Shown piece by piece: positions 17,067 to 25,148 of a DNA stretch of 64,000 bases. The stretch comes from Jiangella rhizosphaerae (GTDB lineage: Bacteria > Actinomycetota > Actinomycetes > Jiangellales > Jiangellaceae), in contig NZ_QUAL01000053.1 of the NCBI RefSeq assembly GCF_003579925.1, forward strand, positions 21,529 to 85,528. The letters are read 5' to 3'. The notes under the pieces were generated by a model that was not told where the DNA came from, searched no databases, and saw only the letters and a program-made list of their open reading frames with translations. A program made the position numbers and the translations under genes. Positions within the stretch are counted from its first letter, which is position 1. Every line of letters starts with the position of its first letter.

Positions 17067-18318
17067 CGGTCAACGTCAGCAGCGCGACGTTGAGGCTGAC
17101 GACCACGACGCTGACCAGCACGGCCAGCGTCGTGGTCAGCCGCGAGTTGGCCCACCGGCCCATGACCGACGACTTCGCCGTGACGGCGACCAGCGGGATG
17201 ATCGCGAACGGGATGCCGAACGACAGCACCACCTGCGAGAGCACCAGCAGCCACGTCGGCTCGGCGCCCGTCGTCAGGATCAGCACGGCCGGCACCAGCG
17301 TCACCAGCCGCCGGACCAGCAGCGGGATGCGACGCAGCAGCAGCCCCTCCATGATCACCGCGCCGGCGTAACAGCCGACCGACGTCGACGCCAGGCCGGA
17401 CACCAGCAGGCCGACGGCGAACAGCGCGCCGATGGCCGTCCCCAGCCCGGACTCGACGGCGGCGTGCGCCCCGGCGATGGTGTCGGTGCCGTCGACGCCG
17501 CGCAGCGACGCGGCCGCGACCAGCAGCAGCGCGATGTTCACGCTGCCGGCCACCAGCATCGCGACGCCGACGTCGGCCCGGGTGGCGCTCAGCAGCCGGC
17601 CGACCAGTCCGGGCTCCGGGGTGACGCCGAAGCGGTCGCGGGCCAGCGCCGAGTGCAGGTAGACGACGTGCGGCATGACCGTCGCGCCGAACATGCCGGC
17701 CGCCAGCAGCACGGTCTGCGTCCCGTCGAACCGCGGTACCAGCCCGTCGGCGATGCCCGACGGCGACGGCGGCTGGACGAACAGCCCGGCCACGAATCCG
17801 ATCGCGATGACCAGCAGCGCCGTCGTGACGACCCGCTCGAAGGCCCGCTGCCCGCGGCCGTTCTGCACGGTCAGCAGGGCCATCGACGCGACGCCGGTGA
17901 TGATGCCGCCGAGCCACAGCGGCAGGCCGAACAGCAGGTTCAGCGCGATGGCACCGCCGACCACCTCGGCGATGTCGGTGGCCATCGCGACGACCTCGGC
18001 CTGCACCCAGTACGCGAGCCGGCCGCCGCGCGGCAGCCGGTCGCGCAGTACCTCCGGCAGCGACGTGCCGGTGACCACGCCCAGCTTCGCGGACAGGTAC
18101 TGCACCAGCCCGGCCATCGCCGTGGCCAGGACCAGCACCCACACCAGGAGGTACCCGTAACCGGCGCCGGCCGACAGGTTGGTCGCGACGTTGCCGGGGT
18201 CGACGTAGGCCACGGCCGCGACGAAGGCCGGACCCAGCAGGCCGAGCCCGGCCCCGGGCAGCCGAGGCGCCGGCCCGTCCAGCCGATCCGGACGGCGCCG
18301 GCGCACCCGTACGTACAT
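17056..18318 (-). CDS. mntH: Nramp-family divalent metal (Mn/Fe) transporter
   Basis: The 420-residue protein has 10-11 predicted membrane helices. DPGN in AYVDPGNVATN (helix 1) and MPH in FGATVMPHVVYLHSAL (helix 6) are the residues that bind Mn(II)/Fe(II) in Nramp proteins. It imports metal with protons across the cytoplasmic membrane. The ATG lies only 5 bases after the nrdB stop, and its ribosome site GGAGG is inside the last nrdB codons, so it is translated as the third gene of the nrdA-nrdB operon and should share its B12-riboswitch control. No MntR-type operator is evident directly upstream. Confidence 0.92.
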   Translation of the reverse strand: MYVRVRRRRPDRLDGPAPRLPGAGLGLLGPAFVAAVAYVDPGNVATNLSAGAGYGYLLVWVLVLATAMAGLVQYLSAKLGVVTGTSLPEVLRDRLPRGGRLAYWVQAEVVAMATDIAEVVGGAIALNLLFGLPLWLGGIITGVASMALLTVQNGRGQRAFERVVTTALLVIAIGFVAGLFVQPPSPSGIADGLVPRFDGTQTVLLAAGMFGATVMPHVVYLHSALARDRFGVTPEPGLVGRLLSATRADVGVAMLVAGSVNIALLLVAAASLRGVDGTDTIAGAHAAVESGLGTAIGALFAVGLLVSGLASTSVGCYAGAVIMEGLLLRRIPLLVRRLVTLVPAVLILTTGAEPTWLLVLSQVVLSFGIPFAIIPLVAVTAKSSVMGRWANSRLTTTLAVLVSVVVVSLNVALLTLTVMG

Positions 18319-18323
18319 GCGTC

Positions 18324-19310
18324 CTATCCTCCGCTGGCTCGGGCGTCGACCTCGTAGCTGGTGTTGATGGACTCGAAGAAGTTCACCAGTTGCAGGGTGT
18401 CGTTCGCCGTCGCCATCCACTTCGCGGGATTGGCCACACGATAGTGCGGCTCGAGACCGAGCTCCTCCAACCGCCGGTCGGCCAGGTACTTCACGTACTG
18501 GTTGATGTAGTCGGCGTTCATACCCAGGATCCCCGTCGGCAACAGGTCGCGGTTGTACTGCTCCTCCATCGCGACGCCGTCGATGATCATCTGCTCGATC
18601 TCGGCGGCGAACTCCGGCGTCTGCAGCTCCGGGTTCTCGTCCAGCACCGTGAGGACGAGGTTGATGCCGAACTTCAGGTGCAGGCTCTCGTCGCGCACGA
18701 TCCAGTCGATCAGCGACGCGAAGTTGCGCAGCAGGTTCCGCTGCCGGAAGCTCAGCGCCACCATGAACCCGCTGTAGAACCAGATGCCCTCGAGCACGAT
18801 GTTGTAGGCGACCAGGTTGCGGACGAAGTCCTGCTTGCCCTCGACGGTGGTGACGTCCAGCGTCTGCTCGGTCATCCGCTTGATGTAGCGGACCTCGAAC
18901 TCCTCCTTCGCCACCATCGACGGGACGGTGACGTGCGCGGCGTAGGCCTGCTCGCGGTCGATGGGGAACGTCTCGAGGACGTATTCGAAGGCCATGACGT
19001 GGTTGGCCTCCTCCCACATCTGCTTGGCGAGGTACAGGTGCGCCTCGGCCGCGCTCAGGTACGGGTACACGCCGAACGCCAGTGCCTTGTTCACCAGCAG
19101 CTCGTTCGGGTTGAAGTAGCTCATGAGGAAGGTCAGCGCGTGCCGCTCCTCCTCGGACATCCTCCGGAAGTCGGCCATGTCCTCGCCGAGCTGCACCTCG
19201 TGCGGGAACCAGGTGTTCGCGACGGCCTGGTTGTACAGCTCGTAGGCCCAGGGGTAGCGGACCGGCTTGAGCAGCAGGCCCTCCTGGATGCCGGTGCCGA
19301 GAATGCCCAT
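18324..19310 (-). CDS. nrdB: Class I ribonucleotide reductase beta subunit with Phe at the radical site (class Ic-like)
   Basis: The 328-residue ferritin-fold R2 protein has metal ligands Glu70, Glu101, His104, Glu174, Glu208 and His211, with spacings identical to known R2 proteins (Glu70 to Glu101 is 31, Glu174 to Glu208 is 34). Two differences matter. The first ligand is Glu rather than Asp. The residue seven after Glu101, which is the radical Tyr in class Ia/Ib, is Phe108. Both features mark class Ic R2c, where a Mn(IV)/Fe(III) centre replaces the tyrosyl radical. Trp34 and C-terminal Tyr319 can complete the radical path to NrdA. Cofactor identity is inferred, not shown. It starts 20 bases after nrdA. 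Confidence 0.9.
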   Translation of the reverse strand: MGILGTGIQEGLLLKPVRYPWAYELYNQAVANTWFPHEVQLGEDMADFRRMSEEERHALTFLMSYFNPNELLVNKALAFGVYPYLSAAEAHLYLAKQMWEEANHVMAFEYVLETFPIDREQAYAAHVTVPSMVAKEEFEVRYIKRMTEQTLDVTTVEGKQDFVRNLVAYNIVLEGIWFYSGFMVALSFRQRNLLRNFASLIDWIVRDESLHLKFGINLVLTVLDENPELQTPEFAAEIEQMIIDGVAMEEQYNRDLLPTGILGMNADYINQYVKYLADRRLEELGLEPHYRVANPAKWMATANDTLQLVNFFESINTSYEVDARASGG

Positions 19311-19330
19311 CGACGTTCGCTCCTCTCCGG

Positions 19331-21832
19331 TCACTGGCACGACTCGCACTGCAGCCGTTCCTGGGGATCGACGGGGCAGGCGATCGCCTCCTCGCCGGCG
19401 TCGACGACGGTCAGCTCGGGCGCGGGCTGCACGGCCGCCGCCCGGGCCGCGCCGAAGCCGCGCCGCGGGCCGGCCGCCGAGACCCCCGAGCCGGCCAACG
19501 ACTCGGCCTTGTTGACGCGGACGGTGCTCTGCTCGGCGGTGTGCCGCGGCTTGACGTGCAGGTAGTAGGTGGTCTTGACGCCTTTCGACCACGCCGCGGA
19601 GTAGATGTCGACCATGTCGTCGATGTCGCGCGTCTCGAGGTACATGTTGCGGCTGATCGCCTGGTCGATCCACTTCTGCGCCCGGGCCGCGACCTCGATG
19701 AACGCGTACGGCGAGAGCTGGAACGAGGTCTTGTAGATGGCCTTGAGGCCGGCGGGCACGGCGTCCAGCGCAGACACGTCGCCCTGCGCGCGCAGCAGGT
19801 CCTCCCGCACCTCCTCCCACAGGCCCCGCGCTTTGAGGTCGGCCACCAGATTGCGGTTGACCTCGAGGAACTTGCCGGAGCTGGTAGCCCGGCTGAACAG
19901 CTGGGAGAACTGCGGGTCCAGGCCCGGCGTGGTGCCCGCGACCAGGCCGATCGACGCCGTCGGGGCGATGGCCATCAGCGTGGCGTTGCGCATGCCGCCG
20001 CGGACCTTGTCGCGCAGCACGTCCCAGTCGAGGCGGCTGGCCCGCGAGACGGTGATCGGCACGCCGCGGTCGCGCTCGGCGCGGTCGACGGTGTCGATCG
20101 GGACCAGTCCGCGGCTCCAGCCCGAGCCGTCGAAGTTCGGGTAGGCGCCCCGCTCCCGGGCGAGGTCGGCGCTCTGGTCGATGGCGTGGTAGCTGATGAA
20201 CTCCATCAGCCGGTCGATGAGGTCGTAGGCCTGCTCGCTCTCGTACGACCAGCCCAGCCGCTCGACGACGTCGGTGAAGCCCATGACGCCGAGGCCGACG
20301 GCGCGGTTGAGCTCGTTGGACCGCTCGGACTCCGGCACCGACGAGATGGTGATGTCGATGAGGTTGTCGAGCTGGCGGACCGCGAGCCGGACGCTCTCGC
20401 GCAGCCGGTCCCACTCGATGCGGCCGTCGGTCAGGTGCGCGGACAGGTTGATCGACGCCAGGTTGCAGACGGCGATGTTGTCGCGGTCCTGCGGCAGCGT
20501 GATCTCGGTGCACAGGTTGGACAGATGAATGGTGCCGGTGTTGTCGTTCAGCGCCCGGTTGTTGATGGTGTCCTTCCACGTCAGCCAGGGGTGCGACGTG
20601 GTCTGCAGGGCCACCAGGATCGCCCGGAACTGCTCGCGCGCCTTCATCCTGGTGAACGTCCGCAGCTCACCGGCCTCGGCAGCGGCGACGTACTCGGCGT
20701 ACCGCCGGCTGAACGCGGCGCCGTACAGCTCCGGCAGGTCCGGGACGTCGAGCGGGTCGAACAGGTACCAGTCGTCGTCGTTGGCGACGCGGGTCATGAA
20801 CTCGTCGGAGATCCACACCGCCGTGTTCGCCGTCCGGACCCGCCGGTACGGGTCGCCGGCGTTCTGCTTGAGGTCGAGGAACTGCGGGAAGTCGAGGTGC
20901 CAGTTCTCGATGTAGAAGGCCAGGGCGCCGAACTTCTTGCCGCCCCGCGAGACCGCCCGCAGCGTCGAGTCGATGGTGTGCATGAACGGGATCGGGCCGG
21001 TCGAGACGGTGTTGTTGCTGCGGATGGGCGAGCCCTCGGCGCGCAGCTTCGTCACCGACAACCCGATGCCGCCGGTCCCCTTGGTCAGCCACATGACGTC
21101 GCGCACGCTCTTGGCGATGTGCTCGATGTCGTCGTGCATCTCCATGACGAAGCAGTTGGACAGCTGCGAGTACGCCGTGCCGGCGTTGACCAGCGTGGAT
21201 CCGGCGGCCAGGTAGTCCAGCCGGGACATCTTGTCGTAGAACTGGACCGCGGCGGCGGTGGGGTCGGCCTCGTTCAGCGACAGTCCCATCGCGACGCGCA
21301 TCCAGAAGAACTGCGGGACCTCCAGCCGGTGACCGTCGCGGTCGTTGATCATGTACCGGTTGCTCATGGTGACCGCGCCGATGTAGCGCAGCAGGTCGTC
21401 GCGCGACGGGTCCAGCGCCAGCGCCAGCCGGTCGAGGTCGAAGTGGGTCGCGAGCCGCTCGTCGAGCAGCCCCGCGGCCACGCCCTCCGCCACGTAGCCG
21501 GGGAACCGCCACCGATGCAGCTCGGTCAGCTGGTCCGGGCTCTCGAAGTCACCCAGGACCCGCTTGTACACCGTCTTCAGCAGCACCCGCGCCGCGACGG
21601 TGTCGAACGCCGGGTCGTCGCGGACGTTCTGCAGGGCCACCTGGATGACGGCCTCGTCGAGTTGCTCGCTGGTGATGCCGTCGAACAGGGTGATCTCGAG
21701 TTCGGACTGCAGCTGGGTGACCCGGGCGACCTGGTTGTCCAGGCCCACGCTGGCGGCCTCGATGGCCCGGGCGATCTTGTAGCCGTCGTAGGGCTCCACC
21801 GACCCGTCGCGCTTGACGACGTTGACGCTCAT
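19331..21832 (-). CDS. nrdA: Class I ribonucleoside-diphosphate reductase alpha subunit
   Basis: The 833-residue R1 protein reduces ribonucleoside diphosphates. Residues 1-95 form an ATP-cone (VVKRDGSVEPYDGYKI), so dATP feedback is expected. Active-site elements are Cys227 (SNCFVM) and Cys456 (VCNLAS) as the reducing pair, and SNLCTE with Asn439, thiyl Cys441 and Glu443. A YY pair in KTTYYLHVKP accepts the radical, and the C-terminal CESCQ (Cys829/832) is the thioredoxin-reducible pair. The start ATG follows GAGGAGAG. It heads the nrdA-nrdB-mntH operon, with a cobalamin riboswitch and possible NrdR boxes upstream. Confidence 0.96.
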   Translation of the reverse strand: MSVNVVKRDGSVEPYDGYKIARAIEAASVGLDNQVARVTQLQSELEITLFDGITSEQLDEAVIQVALQNVRDDPAFDTVAARVLLKTVYKRVLGDFESPDQLTELHRWRFPGYVAEGVAAGLLDERLATHFDLDRLALALDPSRDDLLRYIGAVTMSNRYMINDRDGHRLEVPQFFWMRVAMGLSLNEADPTAAAVQFYDKMSRLDYLAAGSTLVNAGTAYSQLSNCFVMEMHDDIEHIAKSVRDVMWLTKGTGGIGLSVTKLRAEGSPIRSNNTVSTGPIPFMHTIDSTLRAVSRGGKKFGALAFYIENWHLDFPQFLDLKQNAGDPYRRVRTANTAVWISDEFMTRVANDDDWYLFDPLDVPDLPELYGAAFSRRYAEYVAAAEAGELRTFTRMKAREQFRAILVALQTTSHPWLTWKDTINNRALNDNTGTIHLSNLCTEITLPQDRDNIAVCNLASINLSAHLTDGRIEWDRLRESVRLAVRQLDNLIDITISSVPESERSNELNRAVGLGVMGFTDVVERLGWSYESEQAYDLIDRLMEFISYHAIDQSADLARERGAYPNFDGSGWSRGLVPIDTVDRAERDRGVPITVSRASRLDWDVLRDKVRGGMRNATLMAIAPTASIGLVAGTTPGLDPQFSQLFSRATSSGKFLEVNRNLVADLKARGLWEEVREDLLRAQGDVSALDAVPAGLKAIYKTSFQLSPYAFIEVAARAQKWIDQAISRNMYLETRDIDDMVDIYSAAWSKGVKTTYYLHVKPRHTAEQSTVRVNKAESLAGSGVSAAGPRRGFGAARAAAVQPAPELTVVDAGEEAIACPVDPQERLQCESCQ

Positions 21833-22002
21833 GCTCTCTCCTCGCGAGCTCGGCTGGCTCGGCCCGCGGCACCGGAGTGGGGGCAGGAGAGATGCGTCGC
21901 CGGCACCGGACGGCAGGTGCCGTTCCGCTGCGTGAGTACGTCGCCGTATCGTCCCCTGGCCCCTCCCTCGGGAGCCGCGGACCACCGCGCGCATGGGGCG
22001 TG

Positions 22003-22200
22003 CGGTGCGCTGGCAGGTCTTCGGACTCACGGGCGCGGAGGCGCCACCTGGCTGGTGGCGTTCCACCTACTGGCCGTCGCTTCCCAGGCCCTCTCACGGA
22101 AGGCCCAGTGCTTCGTTGACGGCGGTCGTTCCCGTTCACCGCTGCGGGGCAGTCCCGGACTCACACCGGGTTCCCTGTTGCCTCCACCGCTCTGGATGAC
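22003..22200 (-). promoter_or_regulatory. Cobalamin (B12) riboswitch in the nrdA leader
   Basis: On the minus strand the leader contains the conserved core AGGGAACCCGGTG, GAGTCCGGGACTGCCCCGC and AGCGGTGA. About 100 bases later comes the 3' element GAGTCCGAAGACCTGCCAGC, the hallmark order of B12 riboswitches. It lies about 170 bases before the nrdA start. Between them is a short stem CTCCC-TC-GGGAG (21963-21974) that could form part of the expression platform. By analogy with Streptomyces nrdABS, adenosylcobalamin should switch the operon off when a B12-dependent class II RNR can work. Ends are approximate. Confidence 0.93.
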
Positions 22201-22223
22201 CGGTGGAACCAGCTGCAAGAGCC

Positions 22224-22269
22224 ACACTATCTGGTAGTTACAAAGATGCAAGTCACCTACATCTAGTGT
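22224..22269 (-). promoter_or_regulatory. Two candidate NrdR boxes upstream of nrdA
   Basis: Minus-strand ACACTAGATGTAGGTG (22254-22269) and AACTACCAGATAGTGT (22224-22239) each match the ACACWATATATWGTGT NrdR consensus at 10-11 of 16 positions. The outer halves ACACTA and TAGTGT are perfect. Start-to-start distance is 30 bp, close to the roughly three helical turns seen between paired NrdR boxes. They sit just upstream of the riboswitch, where the operon promoter must be. The match is imperfect, so this is a candidate. Confidence 0.45.
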
Positions 22270-22314
22270 CTCGCCCCTCGGTCGCGCACACCGGGACATA
22301 TGCCGCGACGACGC

Positions 22315-22358
22315 TGTCGCGATATCGCAGCGACATGGCCGAAAGTCGCTGTCGCTGC
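22315..22358 (+). promoter_or_regulatory. TGTCGC/GCGACA dyads upstream of the EamA gene
   Basis: Three copies of one half-site alternate in orientation: TGTCGC at 22315, GCGACA at 22330 and TGTCGC at 22350. The last two extend to a perfect 9-bp inverted repeat, GCAGCGACA/TGTCGCTGC, with a 14-base spacer. They lie 55-98 bases before the EamA start and could be an operator. No adjacent regulator is an obvious binder. Confidence 0.4.
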
Positions 22359-22412
22359 TGGCCGGCGATCCGCCACAATGGTCGCCGTCAGCACTCACAG
22401 AGGGAGACACTC

Positions 22413-23378
22413 GTGACCCACGCGCCTGCGCGGCCGGCGATGATCTGGGCCGCGCTGATCGTCGTCTACGTCGTCTGGGGCTCGACGTACCTCGGCATCC
22501 GGGTGGTGGTCGAGGCCGACATCCCGCCGTTCCTCGGCATGGGCCTGCGCTTCCTGTTCGCGGGCGGCCTGATGCTGGCCTACCTGTGGCTGCGGCACGG
22601 CCGCGCACGGATCCGCGTCAGCCGGCGCGAGCTGCGCGGGGCGGCCACCATGGGCCTGTTGCTGCTCGTGCTCGGCAACGCGATGGTCGCCGTCGCCGAG
22701 CAGACGGTGCCGAGCGGACTGGCGGCGCTGATCGTCGGCGCGATCTCCCTCTGGTTCGTGCTCCTCCAGGTGGCCGGCGGGGAACGGCCGCCCGTGCTGA
22801 CGTGGATCGGCGTCCTGATCGGCCTGGGCGGTGTCGCCGTCATCAGCCTGCCTCGCGGCGGCATCGAGGGCGTCGAGGCGTGGGGCATCGGCGTCCTGCT
22901 GTTCGGCACCGTCTCGTGGGCGTTCGGGTCGTACTTCTCGCCGCGGCTCGGGCTGCCGCGCGACGCGCTGGTGGCCTCGGCGTACGAGATGCTGGCCGGC
23001 AGCGTCATGCTGATGGTCGTCTCGGCGGCGACCGGCGAGTTCGGCGACCTGCACGTGGCCGAGGTGCCGGCGAAGGGCTGGCTGGCGCTGGCGTACCTGG
23101 TGGTGCTGGGCTCGCTGCTGGGCTACACGGCGTACGGGTACCTGCTGGCGAACGCGCCGCTCTCGTTGATCGGGACGTATGCCTACGTGAACCCGGTGGT
23201 TGCGGTCGTTCTCGGCTGGGCGATCCTCTCCGAGCCGGTGACCTCGATCGTGCTGATCGGTGGCGCGCTGGTCGTGGGCGGTGTCGTGCTGGTGGTCAAC
23301 GGCGAACGCACGGGCCGGAAGAAGGAGCGCACCGAGAAGCCGGCCGACCTCGCGCCCGACGAGGCCCTGGCCGGATGA
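22413..23378 (+). CDS. EamA/DMT-family transporter (putative metabolite exporter)
   Basis: The 321-residue protein contains about ten predicted membrane helices in two EamA repeats. The first begins with VVYVVWGSTYLGIRVVVE, the WGSTY motif of the YdcZ/RhaT-like exporters, and the second carries the NPVVAVVLGW segment near the C-terminus. It ends with a charged cytoplasmic tail. Such proteins usually export amino acids or related metabolites, and the substrate here is unknown. The GTG start is fixed by GAGGGAG 7 bases upstream; a longer frame runs back into the riboswitch region and is rejected. Confidence 0.88.
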   Translation: MTHAPARPAMIWAALIVVYVVWGSTYLGIRVVVEADIPPFLGMGLRFLFAGGLMLAYLWLRHGRARIRVSRRELRGAATMGLLLLVLGNAMVAVAEQTVPSGLAALIVGAISLWFVLLQVAGGERPPVLTWIGVLIGLGGVAVISLPRGGIEGVEAWGIGVLLFGTVSWAFGSYFSPRLGLPRDALVASAYEMLAGSVMLMVVSAATGEFGDLHVAEVPAKGWLALAYLVVLGSLLGYTAYGYLLANAPLSLIGTYAYVNPVVAVVLGWAILSEPVTSIVLIGGALVVGGVVLVVNGERTGRKKERTEKPADLAPDEALAG

Positions 23379-23490
23379 CTGCCTGATCGATCATGAAGTC
23401 ATCGCGTACGGCCGGGCCGGTTGACTCCAAGATCAACCGCCAGTCGTGCCGCCTCGGCGCGCGGTGGCGGAAACCGGGCCCGGACATGGC

Positions 23491-23526
23491 GAAGGCGTGA
23501 ACGGCGACGTTGCCGTTCACGCCTTC
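23491..23526. terminator. Strong bidirectional terminator between convergent genes
   Basis: GAAGGCGTGAACGGC (23491-23505) and its exact complement (23512-23526) form a perfect 15-bp stem with a 6-base loop GACGTT. It lies between the stops of the EamA gene (plus) and the XRE-TPR gene (minus) and can serve both. Confidence 0.8.
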
Positions 23527-23543
23527 ACGACGTGCTGATGAGG

Positions 23544-24941
23544 TCAGGCCTTGCCGGCCAGCTCGCTGACTCCGGAGCCGGGCTGCTCGTCCTCGACCAG
23601 GCTGGCGCCGGCGTAGGGGACGACCCGCACCGAGCGCAGCGCGCTGTCGTAGGCGTTCATGGCGTCGTCGACGCGGCCGAGATCGCGGTAGAGGTCGGCC
23701 AGCTCTCGCCAGGCCGCCGCGGCGACCCGGGACGCGCCCATCGACTCGAGCATGGACGCCGCCAGCGCGGCCTCGCGGATGCTCTCGTCGACCGCACCCT
23801 GCGCCCGCAGGATGCGCGCCAGCGTGAGCCGGGCGATCGCACCGCCGACCCGCGGCTGGTCGCCGAGCTCGCGCAGCGACGCCTCGACGGACTCGCGGGC
23901 GTCGTCGAGCCGGCCCAGCTGCAGCAGCGTCTGCGCCCGGCGGCTGTAGAAGTTCGCGATGTCGGTGGAGCTGCCGTAGCGCTTGATGTTCTCCTCGACG
24001 CCGTCGAGGATCTCGAGCGACCGCTCGGCCTGCGGCTCGCTGCCGTGCAGCAGCAGTCCGGCGTGCGCCACCCGGAGGCGGGCCAGGTTGCGGACGTCGT
24101 CGCCCTCGCCGAACATCGCCAGCGCGCGGTCGACCAGGTTGAGCGCGAGCGCCAGCTCACCACGCGACTCGGCGATCAGCGAGGCGTTCCAGTAGGCGGC
24201 GCCGCGCGTCTGCGGCGTGCCGATCTTGTCCGCGGCCGCGACCAGCTCGGCGGCGAGCGCCTTGGACCGGACCAGGTCGCCGCGGCCGGAGTAGGCGCCG
24301 AGGACGGTGCAGCCCAGGCGGATGTACTCGTCGGTGCTCTCCAGCCCGAGGTCGAAGGCCGCGCGACGGGCCTCCTCGCCGATCTGGATGGCCATGTCGA
24401 AGTCGCCGGCGCGGTCGTAGCACCGGGTCAGCGCGATGGCGACGTCCAGCCACGACTGGACCGCCGGCGTCTGCCGGGCCTCGTCGGCCAGCTCGCTGAG
24501 GATCGCGATGGCGTCCTCGAGGTCGCCGGTGCGCTCGCGGGCCAGCGCGCGGCCGAGGCGGGCGGCGCGGCTCTGCTCGTCGTTGAGACCGGGGTCGCCG
24601 ACCAGCTGCGTGAACTGCTCGTACGCCTCGTCGGCGCGGCCCTCGCGCAGCGCCATCTCGGCGCGGCCCAGCGCGAGCCGGGCCTTGGTGCGCACCGAGG
24701 CGTCCACACCGTCGCGCAGGTACTCGACGTCGATGCGCAGGCGCTCGGCGATGTGCGCGAGCGCGGACGCGGCCGGCTGCCGGCGGCCGCTCTCGACGAG
24801 CGAGACGTAGCTGGGGGACAGCATGCCCTCTGCGATCTCGGCCTGGGACAGGCCGAGCTCCAACCGGCGGGACCGGATACGCTGCCCGACGGGCGTCGGG
24901 AGCGGCGCCTCGTCCACTGTTGCTGGCTGGTCTTCTGTCAT
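23544..24941 (-). CDS. XRE-family HTH regulator with C-terminal TPR domain (RRNPPP-like)
   Basis: The 465-residue protein has an N-terminal XRE helix-turn-helix (residues 17-73, including LGLSQAEIAEGMLSPSYVSL). A long helical tetratricopeptide array follows to about residue 440, with repeats such as ALARERTGDLEDAIAILSEL. This HTH-TPR layout matches peptide-sensing RRNPPP regulators (PlcR, NprR, AimR; Rap shares the TPR part). It is transcribed divergently from a 40-residue gene encoding an exported peptide, 67 bases away, which supports a ligand-receptor pair. No ribosome site precedes the ATG, so it may be leaderless. Peptide binding is an inference. Confidence 0.87.
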   Translation of the reverse strand: MTEDQPATVDEAPLPTPVGQRIRSRRLELGLSQAEIAEGMLSPSYVSLVESGRRQPAASALAHIAERLRIDVEYLRDGVDASVRTKARLALGRAEMALREGRADEAYEQFTQLVGDPGLNDEQSRAARLGRALARERTGDLEDAIAILSELADEARQTPAVQSWLDVAIALTRCYDRAGDFDMAIQIGEEARRAAFDLGLESTDEYIRLGCTVLGAYSGRGDLVRSKALAAELVAAADKIGTPQTRGAAYWNASLIAESRGELALALNLVDRALAMFGEGDDVRNLARLRVAHAGLLLHGSEPQAERSLEILDGVEENIKRYGSSTDIANFYSRRAQTLLQLGRLDDARESVEASLRELGDQPRVGGAIARLTLARILRAQGAVDESIREAALAASMLESMGASRVAAAAWRELADLYRDLGRVDDAMNAYDSALRSVRVVPYAGASLVEDEQPGSGVSELAGKA

Positions 24942-25008
24942 GACAGTATTGGACTACAGTCAGTCACATTTTGCCAGTCCATATGCCGACTTTGGGAGTT
25001 CGATCTAG

Positions 25009-25131
25009 ATGGGGCGTGCCAAGCGAGTCGTGATCGCGGTTGTCGCATCGTTCGCGCTCATGTTCACGGTGTCATCACCTGCGGTCGCCGCGTTCGCACC
25101 GACCGGTAGCCCTGGAGAATTCTGCTGCTGA
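25009..25131 (+). CDS. Small secreted peptide precursor, putative signal for the adjacent XRE-TPR regulator
   Basis: The 40-residue frame is shorter than usual gene-calling limits. It has a textbook signal peptide: basic n-region MGRAKR, hydrophobic core VVIAVVASFALMFTV, and cleavage context SSPAVAA. The predicted mature product is about 12 residues, FAPTGSPGEFCC. A GGGAG sits about 10 bases before the ATG. The gene diverges from the XRE-TPR regulator and ends 18 bases before its own terminator, so it looks like a monocistronic gene and not a chance frame. By analogy with Phr/PapR precursors it may be exported, processed and sensed. The CC terminus is unusual for such signals and might allow disulfide dimers or modification. 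Confidence 0.68.
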   Translation: MGRAKRVVIAVVASFALMFTVSSPAVAAFAPTGSPGEFCC

Positions 25132-25148
25132 CGCAGGAGTCATAGACC

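Noticed and set aside
18960-19020. Tyr110 of NrdB as an alternative radical tyrosine
   Set aside because: The radical site is fixed seven residues after the ligand Glu101, and all other ligand spacings align without gaps, so Tyr110 is two residues off. Direct spectroscopy would still be needed.
22203-22412. N-terminal extension of the EamA protein by 70 residues
   Set aside because: It would read through the nrdA promoter region, lacks a ribosome site and has no family similarity. The GTG at 22413 has GAGGGAG at proper spacing.
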